Assembly: GCA_046729975.1 (NCBI GenBank) | Contig: JBKPHS010000157.1 | Span: 4,519-68,518, forward strand | Origin: JBKPHS01 sp046729975 | GTDB taxonomy: Bacteria; Actinomycetota; Thermoleophilia; Solirubrobacterales; Thermoleophilaceae | DNA: 64,000 bases | Direction of reading: 5' to 3' | Shown: positions 24,582 to 33,876 of the stretch, one piece after another | How positions within the stretch are numbered: the first letter of the stretch is position 1 | Layout of the letters: each line of letters begins with the position of its first letter | Program-made: the position numbers and the translations under genes | The notes under the pieces: generated by a model | Told to the model about the DNA's origin: nothing | The model's database searches: none | The model's input: only the letters and a program-made list of their open reading frames with translations

Positions 24582-27178
24582 GACAACCTCTCGAGCTCTG
24601 CGCGGTAGCGCTCCAGCTTCTCGCGCTCCGCCTCGACGACCTCGCGGGGGGCCTTCTCGACGAAGCGCTCGTTCGCGAGCTTCCCCTCGGCGCGGCCGAT
24701 CTCCTCCTCCAGCTTGCGGCGTTCGGTGGTCAGGCTGCGCCGCGCCTCCTCCCGGTCGATGTCGCCGGAGGCCAGCACCTGCACCGCCCCGCCCGGGATC
24801 GCCACCGAGCTGATCACGTCGCCGTCTCCCCGCCCGTCGCGCGCCAGCTCGAAGCGCGCCAGCCGCGCCACGTGGTCCGCGGTCTGCTCGTAGCCCTCGG
24901 CCAGGAGCAGACCCGGGAGGCGTGCCGCGGCCGGCACGCGCGCGTCGTCCCGGTAGCGCCTGAGCGCGGTGACGGCCTCCATCACCTGACCGACGGCGCG
25001 CTCGGCCTCCTCGTCGATGAGCGAGTCGTCCCGCTCCGGCCAGCGCTCGACGGCGAGCAGTCCGCGGGCGCCCGGCACGTGCGCCCACACCTCCTCGGTG
25101 ACGAACGGCATCATCGGGTGGCGCAGCACGAGCACGCGCTCGAGCACGTGCAGCAGCGTCGCCGAGAGCGCCGAGCGGTCGGCCTGCTCATCGTAGAGGC
25201 GCGGCTTGACGAGCTCCAGATACCAGTCGCAGACCTCGCCCCAGAACGCGCCGTAGAGCTCGAGCGCGGCGCGCGAGTGGTTGTAACCCTCGAGCAGTCG
25301 CGTGACGTCCTCCGTAACCCGCTCCAGCACCGACAGGATCCAGCGGTCCTCCACGGTCTCCGGTCGAGGCGCCGCGTCCACGTTCTCGACCTTGAGGAGG
25401 ATGAGGCGCGACGCGTTCCAGAGCTTGTTCGCCAGATCCTGCCCCTGCTGGACCTTCTCCGCTGAATAGCGGACGTCCTGCGACGACGACATCGCGAGCA
25501 GGCCAAAGCGCAGCGCGTCCGCCCCGTGCTGGTCGATCACGTCGAGCGGGTCGATCCCGGTGCCGAGCGACTTGGACATGCGGCGGCCGTCCGGCGCCTG
25601 GATGATCGAGTTGATCGGGACGTCGGCGAATGGGAGCTCGCCGGTGAACTCCAGGCCCATCATCACCATGCGGGCGACCCAGAGGAAGATGATGTCGCGT
25701 CCGGTGACGAGGACGTCGGTCGGGTAGAAGGCGCGCAGCTCGGGAGTCTCGTCCGGCCACCCGAGGGTCGCGAACGGCCACAAGGCCGACGAGAACCACG
25801 TGTCTAGCACGTCGGGATCGCGGCGCAGCGGGCCGCCGCAGGCCGGGCAGCGCTCGGGCTCCTGCTCGGCGACGACGGTCTCACCGCACTCCTCGCAGTA
25901 CCAGACGGGAAGCTGATGACCCCACCAGAGCTGGCGCGAGATGGCCCAGGGCCGGATATTGGCGAGCCAGTTGAGGTAGACGTCGGTGTGCGGGCGCGCC
26001 GGGTGGAAGCGAACGCCCCCCGCCTCGACCGCGGCGATGGCGGGCTTCGCGAGCTCGGTCATGTCGCAGAACCACTGGAGCGAGATCAGGGGCTCGATCC
26101 TGCGGCCGGACCGGTGCGAGTGCGGGACGTCGTGCGCATACGGCTGCGTCCCCGCGATCAGGCCCTGCTCGCGCAGCGCGGCGGCCACGGCCTCCGAGGC
26201 CTCGGCCACCTCCATCCCCGCGAAGCGCTCGCCGGCGGCCTCCGTCATGCGGCCGTCCTCGCCGATCACGCTGACCTCCTCGAGCTCGTGCCTGCGTCCG
26301 ATCTCGAAGTCTGTCGGGTCGTGGCCTGGCGTGATCTTGAGCGCGCCGGTCCCGAACTCGGGATCGACGTGCTCGTCGGCGATTATCGGGAGCCGCCGGC
26401 CGATCAGCGGCAGGATCGCGTGCTCCCCGATCAGGCGCGTGTAGCGCTCGTCGCCCGGGTTCACCGCGATTGCGGTGTCGCCGAGCATCGTCTCGGGCCG
26501 CACAGTCGCGATCGTGATCGAGCCCGAACCCGACTCGAGCGGGTAGTCGATCATGTAGAGGGTGTCCTCGACTGTGCGCTGCTCCACCTCGAGGTCCGAG
26601 ATCGCCGTGCGCAGGCCCGGGTCCCAGTTGACCATGTAGTTGTCGCGGTAGATCAGGCCCTTCTCGTAGAGCCGCACGAACACGTGGACCACGGCACGCA
26701 CGTACTGGGGGTCCATCGTGAAGCGCTCGTCCGCGTAGTCGGCCGAGGCACCGAGTCGCTTGTCCTGCTCGACGATGGCGCCCCCGTACTTACGGCGCCA
26801 GTCCCAGACTCGCTCGACGAACGCCTCGCGGCCGATCTCCTCGCGGCTCGTGCCCTCCGCCTCGAGCTGCTTCTCGACCTGCCGCTGGGTCGCGATGCCC
26901 GCGTGGTCGGTGCCGAAGATCCACTTGGTGCGCCGTCCCTGCATGCGCCGCAGCCGGATCAGCACATCCTGGATCGAGTGGTTGAGTGCGTGCCCCATGT
27001 GCAGCTCGCCGGTGACGTTGGGCGGAGGGATCGCGATCGAGAAGTTCTTGGACGCGCTCCCCTCGGGCTCGGGGTGGAAGATGCCGGCCTCCTCCCAGAG
27101 GGCGAAGACGCGCGACTCGACCTCACCGGGGTCATAGCGGGTGCGCTGCTCGAGCTCTTGCAGGCGGTCGGTGGCCAC
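24578..27178 (-). CDS. valS: Valyl-tRNA synthetase
   Basis: Class I synthetase, 866 residues from a GTG at 27178; a frame running further upstream is rejected. The HIGH-type motif is in PPPNVTGELHMGHALNHS and the KMSKS-type motif in DGRRMSKSLGTG. Between them lies the CP1 editing domain (including the TLYMIDYPLE and ETMLGDTAIAVNPGDERY segments). A C-terminal coiled-coil arm (TTERRKLEEEIGRAEGKLANE) ends the protein. A TACACT hexamer starts about 13 bases upstream of the GTG and no ribosome-binding site is seen, so the transcript may be leaderless. folC follows directly. Confidence 0.97.
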   Translation of the reverse strand: MATDRLQELEQRTRYDPGEVESRVFALWEEAGIFHPEPEGSASKNFSIAIPPPNVTGELHMGHALNHSIQDVLIRLRRMQGRRTKWIFGTDHAGIATQRQVEKQLEAEGTSREEIGREAFVERVWDWRRKYGGAIVEQDKRLGASADYADERFTMDPQYVRAVVHVFVRLYEKGLIYRDNYMVNWDPGLRTAISDLEVEQRTVEDTLYMIDYPLESGSGSITIATVRPETMLGDTAIAVNPGDERYTRLIGEHAILPLIGRRLPIIADEHVDPEFGTGALKITPGHDPTDFEIGRRHELEEVSVIGEDGRMTEAAGERFAGMEVAEASEAVAAALREQGLIAGTQPYAHDVPHSHRSGRRIEPLISLQWFCDMTELAKPAIAAVEAGGVRFHPARPHTDVYLNWLANIRPWAISRQLWWGHQLPVWYCEECGETVVAEQEPERCPACGGPLRRDPDVLDTWFSSALWPFATLGWPDETPELRAFYPTDVLVTGRDIIFLWVARMVMMGLEFTGELPFADVPINSIIQAPDGRRMSKSLGTGIDPLDVIDQHGADALRFGLLAMSSSQDVRYSAEKVQQGQDLANKLWNASRLILLKVENVDAAPRPETVEDRWILSVLERVTEDVTRLLEGYNHSRAALELYGAFWGEVCDWYLELVKPRLYDEQADRSALSATLLHVLERVLVLRHPMMPFVTEEVWAHVPGARGLLAVERWPERDDSLIDEEAERAVGQVMEAVTALRRYRDDARVPAAARLPGLLLAEGYEQTADHVARLARFELARDGRGDGDVISSVAIPGGAVQVLASGDIDREEARRSLTTERRKLEEEIGRAEGKLANERFVEKAPREVVEAEREKLERYRAELERLS

Positions 27179-27225
27179 GGGCGAAGTGTATGGAGCGGCG
27201 TCCGGTCTCAAGCGGCGCGGCGCCC

Positions 27226-28002
27226 ATGTCGATCGATCCTCGGCCGATGCCGCTTCGCCACACCCCACCCCGTGTCTTCCGCCGCGCATTCTGGCCCGCG
27301 GCGGTGCTGCTGGCGGCCGCCGCCGCGCCCGTCCCGGCCGCCGAGCCCATTCCGGCGAGCATCGGGCGGCAGGGGTCGGGCACCTTCCTCGTGAGCTCGG
27401 CCGGTCGCCCGGCAAACGTCAGCCTGGGTCGCTTCGACGAGGTGGCGAGCTCGTCCGGGGCGCGCTGGGGCCTGCGCGCGCGGGCGCTCACCGGACGCAT
27501 CGCCGGCATCCGCGACGGCCAGGACGTGGTCGGCTTCGGGCGGAACGTGCCGGCGGAGGCGCTGGCCATCGAGCGTGACTACGTCGTGCGGAAATACCGC
27601 CTGGTGAAGCGCTGCCGCGTGCAGGGCCGCCGGCGCTTGGCCTGCAGGACCATCGGCAGGCGCTACGTCGGCCGGCGGGTCGACGAGCGGGACGTGACAG
27701 TGCGCCCGGACCTCGAGTGGCAGCCGGGCCCCGGCTATCCCGGTCCCGCGCAGTACGACCTCGAGACGGTGCTCATCCACGAGCTCGGGCACTTCGCCGG
27801 CAACCCCTACCACGCGCCGCGTTGCGTCAACTCGCCGCTGATGGAGTCGCTGGCGGCCGGCGACTGGTGGCGCTCGCAGAGCGATTGGCACGTCGGCGGA
27901 TGCCCGCAGGCGCAGGACGTGGCGGCCAGCGCCCGGGCGCGACCCGCGCCCGCGCGGCTCGCCCACGAGCGGATCGTGGTCGGCGAGCGGCGCGTGCGCT
28001 AG
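27226..28002 (+). CDS. Secreted metzincin-type metalloprotease
   Basis: About 258 residues. A signal peptide (basic RVFRRAF, then WPAAVLLAAAAAPVPAAE) is followed by a domain with a full metzincin zinc motif HELGHFAGNPYH (HExxHxxGxxH) and, 10-15 residues later, NSPLMES, which could be the Met-turn. This resembles matrixin-like bacterial proteases. A basic insert with three Cys (KRCRVQGRRRLACRTIGRR) lies before the catalytic part. The start is uncertain: ATG at 27190, 27226 or 27247. The gene is divergent from valS. Confidence 0.75.
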   Translation: MSIDPRPMPLRHTPPRVFRRAFWPAAVLLAAAAAPVPAAEPIPASIGRQGSGTFLVSSAGRPANVSLGRFDEVASSSGARWGLRARALTGRIAGIRDGQDVVGFGRNVPAEALAIERDYVVRKYRLVKRCRVQGRRRLACRTIGRRYVGRRVDERDVTVRPDLEWQPGPGYPGPAQYDLETVLIHELGHFAGNPYHAPRCVNSPLMESLAAGDWWRSQSDWHVGGCPQAQDVAASARARPAPARLAHERIVVGERRVR

Positions 28003-28028
28003 TAGGCAGAGCGCGGGCTCCGCCGGCT

Positions 28029-28080
28029 GCAGTGGGGCAGAGCGCTGCCCACTGCCCCACTGCCCCACTGCCCCACTGCC
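28029..28080. repeat. Octamer tandem-repeat hairpin abutting the DUF554 stop
   Basis: One inverted copy GCAGTGGGGCAG (28029-28040) is followed, after a short loop, by CTGCCC and about three and a half tandem copies of ACTGCCCC (28051-28080) ending directly at the TAG of the minus-strand DUF554 gene. The arms can fold into a stable hairpin in several registers. The element lies between two converging genes. It has the same design as the elements at 5441 and 31454 but a different unit. Confidence 0.8.
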
Positions 28081-28773
28081 CTAGAACAGCGAAACGCTCC
28101 CCACCAGCGCCGGGGCAAAGACGAGCGCCGGCAGGAAGTTCCCCACCTTCACGTCGGCGACGTTCAGGAGCTTCAGCGAGATCCCGACTATCAGGATCCC
28201 GCCGGCGCTCGTGAGGGCATCGAGAGCCTCGCCGGTGAGCACGTCCTCGAACAGGGTGGCGCCGAGCGAGATCGAGCCCTGGATTACCAGTACCGTGCCC
28301 GCGGCGAGGGCGACGCCCCAGCCGAGCGTGGCGGCCAGGGCGATCGACGCGAAGCCGTCGAGCGTCGCCTTGGTCGCGAGCGCCTGGTAGTCCCCGGTGA
28401 GCCCGTCCTGGATCGAGCCGACGACAGTCAGCGGCCCGACGCAGAACAGCAGGCTCGCGGTCACGAAGGCCTCGCTCACCCGGGAGTGACCGTCGCCCGA
28501 GACAGCGGCCTGGATGCGGTCGCCGAGCCGCTCCAGCCATGCCTCGATCCCGATCGCCTCTCCCGCCAGGCCGCCCAGCAGCACGCCGCCGAGCACGTAG
28601 AGCGGGTTCGTGTCGCGCCACGCGAGGCCGAGGTCGACGCCGATAAGGAGCGTCACGAGTCCGAGCCCCGCCAGCACACGCTTTTGGAGTCCCTCGGGCA
28701 GGCGGGGGCCGAGGACGACGCCGACGAGCGTGCCCGCCAGCACGGCGGCAACGTTGATGAAGGTGCCGGTCAC
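28081..28773 (-). CDS. DUF554 family membrane protein
   Basis: 230 residues with six or seven hydrophobic segments. The DUF554/YdfK signature is visible: GTFINVAAVLAGTLVGVVLG at the N-terminus, LLFCVGPLTVVGSIQDGLTGD in the middle, and ALTSAGGILIVGISLKLL near the end. The family is a presumed transporter of unknown substrate. It converges on the metzincin gene and follows the metallo-beta-lactamase gene by 7 bases, so both are probably co-transcribed. Confidence 0.9.
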   Translation of the reverse strand: MTGTFINVAAVLAGTLVGVVLGPRLPEGLQKRVLAGLGLVTLLIGVDLGLAWRDTNPLYVLGGVLLGGLAGEAIGIEAWLERLGDRIQAAVSGDGHSRVSEAFVTASLLFCVGPLTVVGSIQDGLTGDYQALATKATLDGFASIALAATLGWGVALAAGTVLVIQGSISLGATLFEDVLTGEALDALTSAGGILIVGISLKLLNVADVKVGNFLPALVFAPALVGSVSLF

Positions 28774-28780
28774 GGGCTCG

Positions 28781-29446
28781 CTACTGCAGGGCGCGCGTGA
28801 ACTCGACGAGCTTGCGCGTGTCCCGCAGTGGCGCGCCGTGGCCGAAGAGCACGAGCGACGGCTCGAGCTCGCCCAGCCGCTTGGCCGACTCGCGGTTGCG
28901 CTCCGGGTCCGGCGTGAGGAAGTCCTTCGGCAGCTGAAGGCCGGGTATGCCGGTCAGCGTGTCGACGTTGGCGAGCACGTCGCCGAGGATGAGCACGCGG
29001 TCGCGGTCGCGCCAGTAGGAGACGTGGCCCGCCGAGTGGCCGGGCGTGTCGAGCACCGTGAAGCCGGCGACGTGGTCGCCCTCCCGCAGGCGGCGATCGA
29101 CCCCATGCGGCGGACCGGTCATGGTCCTCGCGAAGAACTGCGCGATCGCGTTCTGCGGCTGGCGCCTGCCGATCAGCGACGGGTCCTCCGCGGCGTCGGC
29201 GTCCCGCTCGGGGACCCAGTACGGAACACCGAGCTCCTCGCAGACCCGGTGGCTCGACCCTTGGTGGTCGGGATGCGCGTGGGTCAGCGCGTGCGCCGCG
29301 AGGCGGCGGCCGCGCAGCTCGCGCATGATGCGGCGACCCGCGTAGCGCGTGCCGGCGTCGATCAGGACGTCCTCGACGAGGTAGACGTTGATGAGGTTCG
29401 GCGGAAACCCGCCGAGCTGCCATACGCCGTCGGCGAGCTGCTTCAC
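28781..29446 (-). CDS. Metallo-beta-lactamase-fold hydrolase
   Basis: 221 residues from a GTG at 29446, 14 bases after the clpX stop. The metal motif THAHPDHQGS (HxHxDH), the downstream His in DTPGHSAGHVSYW, the bridging Asp in ILGDVLANVD and the last His in LFGHGAPL make a complete dinuclear site. The protein belongs to the glyoxalase II-like branch, but its substrate is unknown. It is in line with tig-clpP-clpX and may be transcribed with them. Confidence 0.85.
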   Translation of the reverse strand: MKQLADGVWQLGGFPPNLINVYLVEDVLIDAGTRYAGRRIMRELRGRRLAAHALTHAHPDHQGSSHRVCEELGVPYWVPERDADAAEDPSLIGRRQPQNAIAQFFARTMTGPPHGVDRRLREGDHVAGFTVLDTPGHSAGHVSYWRDRDRVLILGDVLANVDTLTGIPGLQLPKDFLTPDPERNRESAKRLGELEPSLVLFGHGAPLRDTRKLVEFTRALQ

Positions 29447-29460
29447 GAAGGCGAGAAGCG

Positions 29461-30732
<1,272 letters not shown>

Positions 30733-30766
30733 GCCTCTCTCTCCCGGAGGAGGCGGCGATCCGCAG

Positions 30767-31351
30767 CTAGTGCTGCGCGATCACGCGGTCGATCAGGTTG
30801 TAGTCCTTCGCTTCTTCGGCACTCATAAAGTAATCCCGCTCGGTGTCCCTGGCGACCTTCTCGAGATCTTGCCCAGTGTGCTTGGCCAGAATTTCGTCAA
30901 GACGTCGCCGCACGTCGATGATCTCCTTGGCGTGGATCTCGATGTCCGTCGCCTGACCCTGGAAGCTCGAGGACACCTGGTGGATCAGGATCTTGGCGTT
31001 CGGCAGCGCCATGCGCTTCCCGGCCGCGCCTCCGGCCAGGAGCAGCGCGCCCATCGACATCGCGATGCCGACGCAGATGGTCTGGACGTCCGGCTTGATG
31101 AACTGGATCGTGTCGTAGATCGCGAGCCCCGCGTACACCGAGCCGCCTGGCGAGTTGATGTAGAGGGAGATGTCCTTGTCGGGGTCCTCGGACTCGAGGT
31201 GCAGGAGCTGAGCCACGATGAGGTTGGCGATCTCGTCCGTGACCGGCGTACCGAGAAACACGATGCGCTCGTTCAGCAGCCGGCTGTAGATGTCGAACGC
31301 GCGCTCTCCGCGAGAGGTCTGCTCGACGACCATTGGGACTAGGGGGCTCAT
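30767..31351 (-). CDS. clpP: ClpP protease subunit
   Basis: Tetradecameric serine protease. The catalytic Ser is in [15 protein letters not shown], the His in [15 protein letters not shown], and the Asp in the [15 protein letters not shown] segment. 194 residues is normal. The region from 31352 to 31532 between it and tig holds no gene but contains the 31454-31532 tandem-repeat hairpin. Only one clpP copy is seen here, although actinomycetes often have two. Confidence 0.97.
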   Translation of the reverse strand: MSPLVPMVVEQTSRGERAFDIYSRLLNERIVFLGTPVTDEIANLIVAQLLHLESEDPDKDISLYINSPGGSVYAGLAIYDTIQFIKPDVQTICVGIAMSMGALLLAGGAAGKRMALPNAKILIHQVSSSFQGQATDIEIHAKEIIDVRRRLDEILAKHTGQDLEKVARDTERDYFMSAEEAKDYNLIDRVIAQH

Positions 31352-31453
31352 GGCTCTCGGTTCTTTTCGCTTCCTCGCGTCGAATCCTTCAGGCGCTGGG
31401 CGGCGAAGGTTAGCAACGGCGTCCCGGCGCTCCGGACGCTTGTTTGGGGCTGC

Positions 31454-31532
31454 TAATCGGTAGTCGGTAATCGGTAATCGGGCTTGGGTTCGGGGCCGTT
31501 CCGGACTACCGACTACCGACTACCGACTACTC
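31454..31532. repeat. Heptamer tandem-repeat hairpin abutting the tig stop
   Basis: Left arm 31454-31481 is TAATCGG-TAGTCGG-TAATCGG-TAATCGG. Right arm 31504-31531 is three copies of GACTACC and one GACTACT, which is the reverse complement of GGTAGTC. The arms pair along ~28 bases around a ~22-base loop. The right arm ends one base before the TAG of tig (31533-31535). Its design matches the elements at 5441 and 28029. Confidence 0.82.
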
Positions 31533-32942
31533 CTAGGATCCCGGCGTCCAGAGCTGACCCGACTTCTCTTTCGCCTCTTTCTCCGGGGTCCAGAGCTGCT
31601 CTTTCGCCTTCGCTTGCTCCGCCGGGATCGGCTTGGCCGACTCGGCGAGCAGGTCGAGCGCCTTGCGCATCGCGATGTCCTCGCGCAGGAGCTCGTCGCG
31701 CCCCTGCTCCCTGGCGCGATCCAGGGTCTTGCGGATCGCCTTCTCGCTCGGCTCTTGGCCGCCGGCTCCCGTGGCGACCTGCCGCAGCGCGTCCATGACC
31801 TCGTCGTCTGTGACCTGGATGCCCTCGGCCTCGACGACGGCGGCGAGGACGCTCTCGCGCCGGAGCGCCCGCTCCGCCTCTGGCTCGGCCTCGTCGATCA
31901 GCTCGTGCTGGTCCTTGCCCATCAGCTGCGCGTAGCGCGCGGGCGAGATGCCCTGAGCCTCGAGACGGCGGGCCGTGTGCGCCCACATCTCGTGGGCCTT
32001 CGCGTGCACGAGCTCGTGGGGAATGTCGATCCTGGCGCGCTCGACCGCCGCGTCGACGGCCGCCTCGCGGAACTCGGCGTCGATCGCGCGCTCGTCGGCC
32101 TCATTCAGCTTCGACTCGATGTCCGCCCGCAGCTCGTCGAGTGAGTCGAACCCGCCCGCCTCGCTCGCGAAGTCGTCGTCGAGCTCGGGCAGCCTCTTCT
32201 CCTTGACCTCCTTCACCGCGGTCGCGAAGACGGCCTCCTTGCCGGTCAAATGCTCCGCCGGGTAGTCGTCGGGGAACGTGACCCGGACCTCGAGCTCGTC
32301 GCCCGCTCGGGCGCCCACGAGCTGCTGCTCGAAGCCCTCGATCAGCCGGCCTGATCCAAGCTCGAGCAGGTACCCGCGAGCCTCGCCGCCCTCGAAGGGC
32401 TCGCCGTCAACCGTGCCGGCGAAGTCGATCACGACGTAGTCGCCATCGGTCGCCTCGCGATCCACGGTCTCGAGCGAGGCCAGCGACTCGCGCAGCCGGG
32501 TCAGCGCGGCGTCGACCTCGTCGGGGCGCACCTCCGGCTCGCGCCTGCCGACCTCGAGGCCCTTGTACTCGCCCAGCTCGGCCGGCGGCCGTACGCCGAC
32601 CTCGATCGAGAATGCGAGCGGCGCTCCCTTCTCGGGCAGCTCGGTGAGGTCGAGCCTCGGATCGCCCACCGTCGCCAGGCGCGCCTCGCCGATGGCCTCC
32701 TCGTACCAGGCCGGCAGGGCGCGCCGCACCGCCTCCTCGAGAACGGCCTCGCGCCCGACGCGCTGGATCACGACCTGGGGCGGCACCTTGCCCTTGCGGA
32801 AGCCGGCGATCTTCAGGTCGCTGCCGAGCGCCTTCGCGGCCCCCTGAAGCTCGCGCTCGACGGCATCGGCGGGCACCTCGACCTCCACGCGCACGCGCGA
32901 GTCGCCGAGCTCCTTCGTGCTGGTTGTGAGCGCCGTCGCCAT
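31533..32942 (-). CDS. tig: Trigger factor with duplicated LWTP tail
   Basis: Ribosome-associated chaperone and prolyl isomerase, 469 residues from the ATG at 32942. The ribosome-binding loop is in IAGFRKGKVPPQVV, the PPIase (FKBP-like) domain spans roughly residues 150-245 (DYVVIDFAGTVDGEPFEGG), and the helical C-domain follows. The last ~30 residues contain two copies of QLWTP separated by 11 residues in a Lys/Glu linker, beyond the normal end of the chaperone. It is upstream of clpP-clpX, the standard order. Confidence 0.95.
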   Translation of the reverse strand: MATALTTSTKELGDSRVRVEVEVPADAVERELQGAAKALGSDLKIAGFRKGKVPPQVVIQRVGREAVLEEAVRRALPAWYEEAIGEARLATVGDPRLDLTELPEKGAPLAFSIEVGVRPPAELGEYKGLEVGRREPEVRPDEVDAALTRLRESLASLETVDREATDGDYVVIDFAGTVDGEPFEGGEARGYLLELGSGRLIEGFEQQLVGARAGDELEVRVTFPDDYPAEHLTGKEAVFATAVKEVKEKRLPELDDDFASEAGGFDSLDELRADIESKLNEADERAIDAEFREAAVDAAVERARIDIPHELVHAKAHEMWAHTARRLEAQGISPARYAQLMGKDQHELIDEAEPEAERALRRESVLAAVVEAEGIQVTDDEVMDALRQVATGAGGQEPSEKAIRKTLDRAREQGRDELLREDIAMRKALDLLAESAKPIPAEQAKAKEQLWTPEKEAKEKSGQLWTPGS

Positions 32943-32969
32943 CGGTCCGGCCACGATAGCGTGGGCGCC

Positions 32970-33119
32970 GTGCGGCCACTCGACTCCCCGGCACGCCGGC
33001 TCGCAGCCTGGCTCGTGACCGGTCCGGTCGGGCATCTGTGGTCAACGACGGCGGACGTCGTGCTGCTCTGGCTCCGGTACGGACGCCGGCTCGCGCGCGC
33101 GAGACTAGGGCGGGGTTAG
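32970..33119 (+). CDS. Small (49-residue) hypothetical protein
   Basis: GTG-start frame on the plus strand in the gap between two minus-strand genes. The product has PARRLAAWLVTGPVGHLW, then a hydrophobic stretch ADVVLLWLRYG and an Arg-rich end. The amphipathic composition (Trp/Leu/Arg) and a stop before the neighbouring gene suggest a genuine membrane-associated small protein. The reading frame is too short for statistical support by eye, so treat as probable rather than certain. Confidence 0.45.
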   Translation: MRPLDSPARRLAAWLVTGPVGHLWSTTADVVLLWLRYGRRLARARLGRG

Positions 33120-33129
33120 CAGCCGGGCG

Positions 33130-33876
33130 TTAGGGCTGCGGCGCGGTGTCCCCCGGAGGGGCGGGCGCAGGCTGGGTCTGCTGCGGCTGGGTCTCTGTCG
33201 GAGCCGGCTGGGTCTGCTGCGGCTGGGTCTCCGTGGGCGACTCGCCGGGTACCTTCTGCTCGGGGTCGGTCTCTGTCTCTTTGTCGTCGGGCGAAGTCTC
33301 GACGGGCGCCGGCTTCTCCTCGGTCTTGCGCTTCGAAGAGTTGCCGCCCGAGAAGAAGGTCGTGTCGCGCCCGCCGCCCGACACGGAGGAGCCGGTGATC
33401 AGCTCGGGGACCGTCAGCGCGAACACCGCGACGGCGAAGGCGATCGCACCGGTGACGAGCGCGACCTTCAGGTTCAGGCGCCGGCGCGGGCGATAGACGC
33501 GCACGTCGTCGGGTGTCCGGCCCGGCGGGGTCTCGCGCAGCCGGCGCGGATCGAAGCGCTCGGCCGAAGGCCGCGCCGTCGCGGCCTGCTGCCTTCGCGT
33601 GGTCGCCACCGTGCGGATGCGCTCGGTCGGTCGATGCAGAAGCTCGCTGACGATGGTCACGATCACGGGCGTGATCGCGGCCGTGACAACCTTGCCGCCC
33701 TCCCAGAACTGCGAGGTCGCCACAGCGGCGACGGCCGACGCGATGCTCGCGATGACGAGCGTCTGGAGCGAGAGCGTTCCGACGCTCTCCCGCTGATCGG
33801 GGACCGGCCCCGATTCCTGCGCCTGGACCGTCGGTGGGGGAGCTTCGAAGCTTGTCCGATGCCTCACCGAAGGCAA
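33130..33876 (-). CDS. Membrane protein with Pro/Gln/Thr-rich repeat tail
   Basis: 248 residues. A first hydrophobic region (LQTLVIASIASAVAAVATS and VVTAAITPVIVTIVSELLH) is followed by a basic linker (RRQQAATARPSAERFDPRRLRE), a second membrane helix (VALVTGAIAFAVAVFALTVPELI) and a long low-complexity tail with two copies of PTETQPQQTQPAP. The tail would lie outside the cell. No family is recognised. The start overlaps the exonuclease stop by 13 bases. Confidence 0.78.
   Translation of the reverse strand: MPSVRHRTSFEAPPPTVQAQESGPVPDQRESVGTLSLQTLVIASIASAVAAVATSQFWEGGKVVTAAITPVIVTIVSELLHRPTERIRTVATTRRQQAATARPSAERFDPRRLRETPPGRTPDDVRVYRPRRRLNLKVALVTGAIAFAVAVFALTVPELITGSSVSGGGRDTTFFSGGNSSKRKTEEKPAPVETSPDDKETETDPEQKVPGESPTETQPQQTQPAPTETQPQQTQPAPAPPGDTAPQP

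Noticed and set aside
25916..27394. 492-residue plus-strand frame opposite valS
   Set aside because: Lies fully antisense to a certain synthetase gene; composition (Arg/Gly/Val-rich, no motifs) is the usual GC-bias shadow.
28029..28080. Possible CRISPR or mobile element because of tandem repeats
   Set aside because: Units are 8 bases, directly adjacent without spacers, and no cas or transposase gene is near; the same applies to 5441 and 31454.
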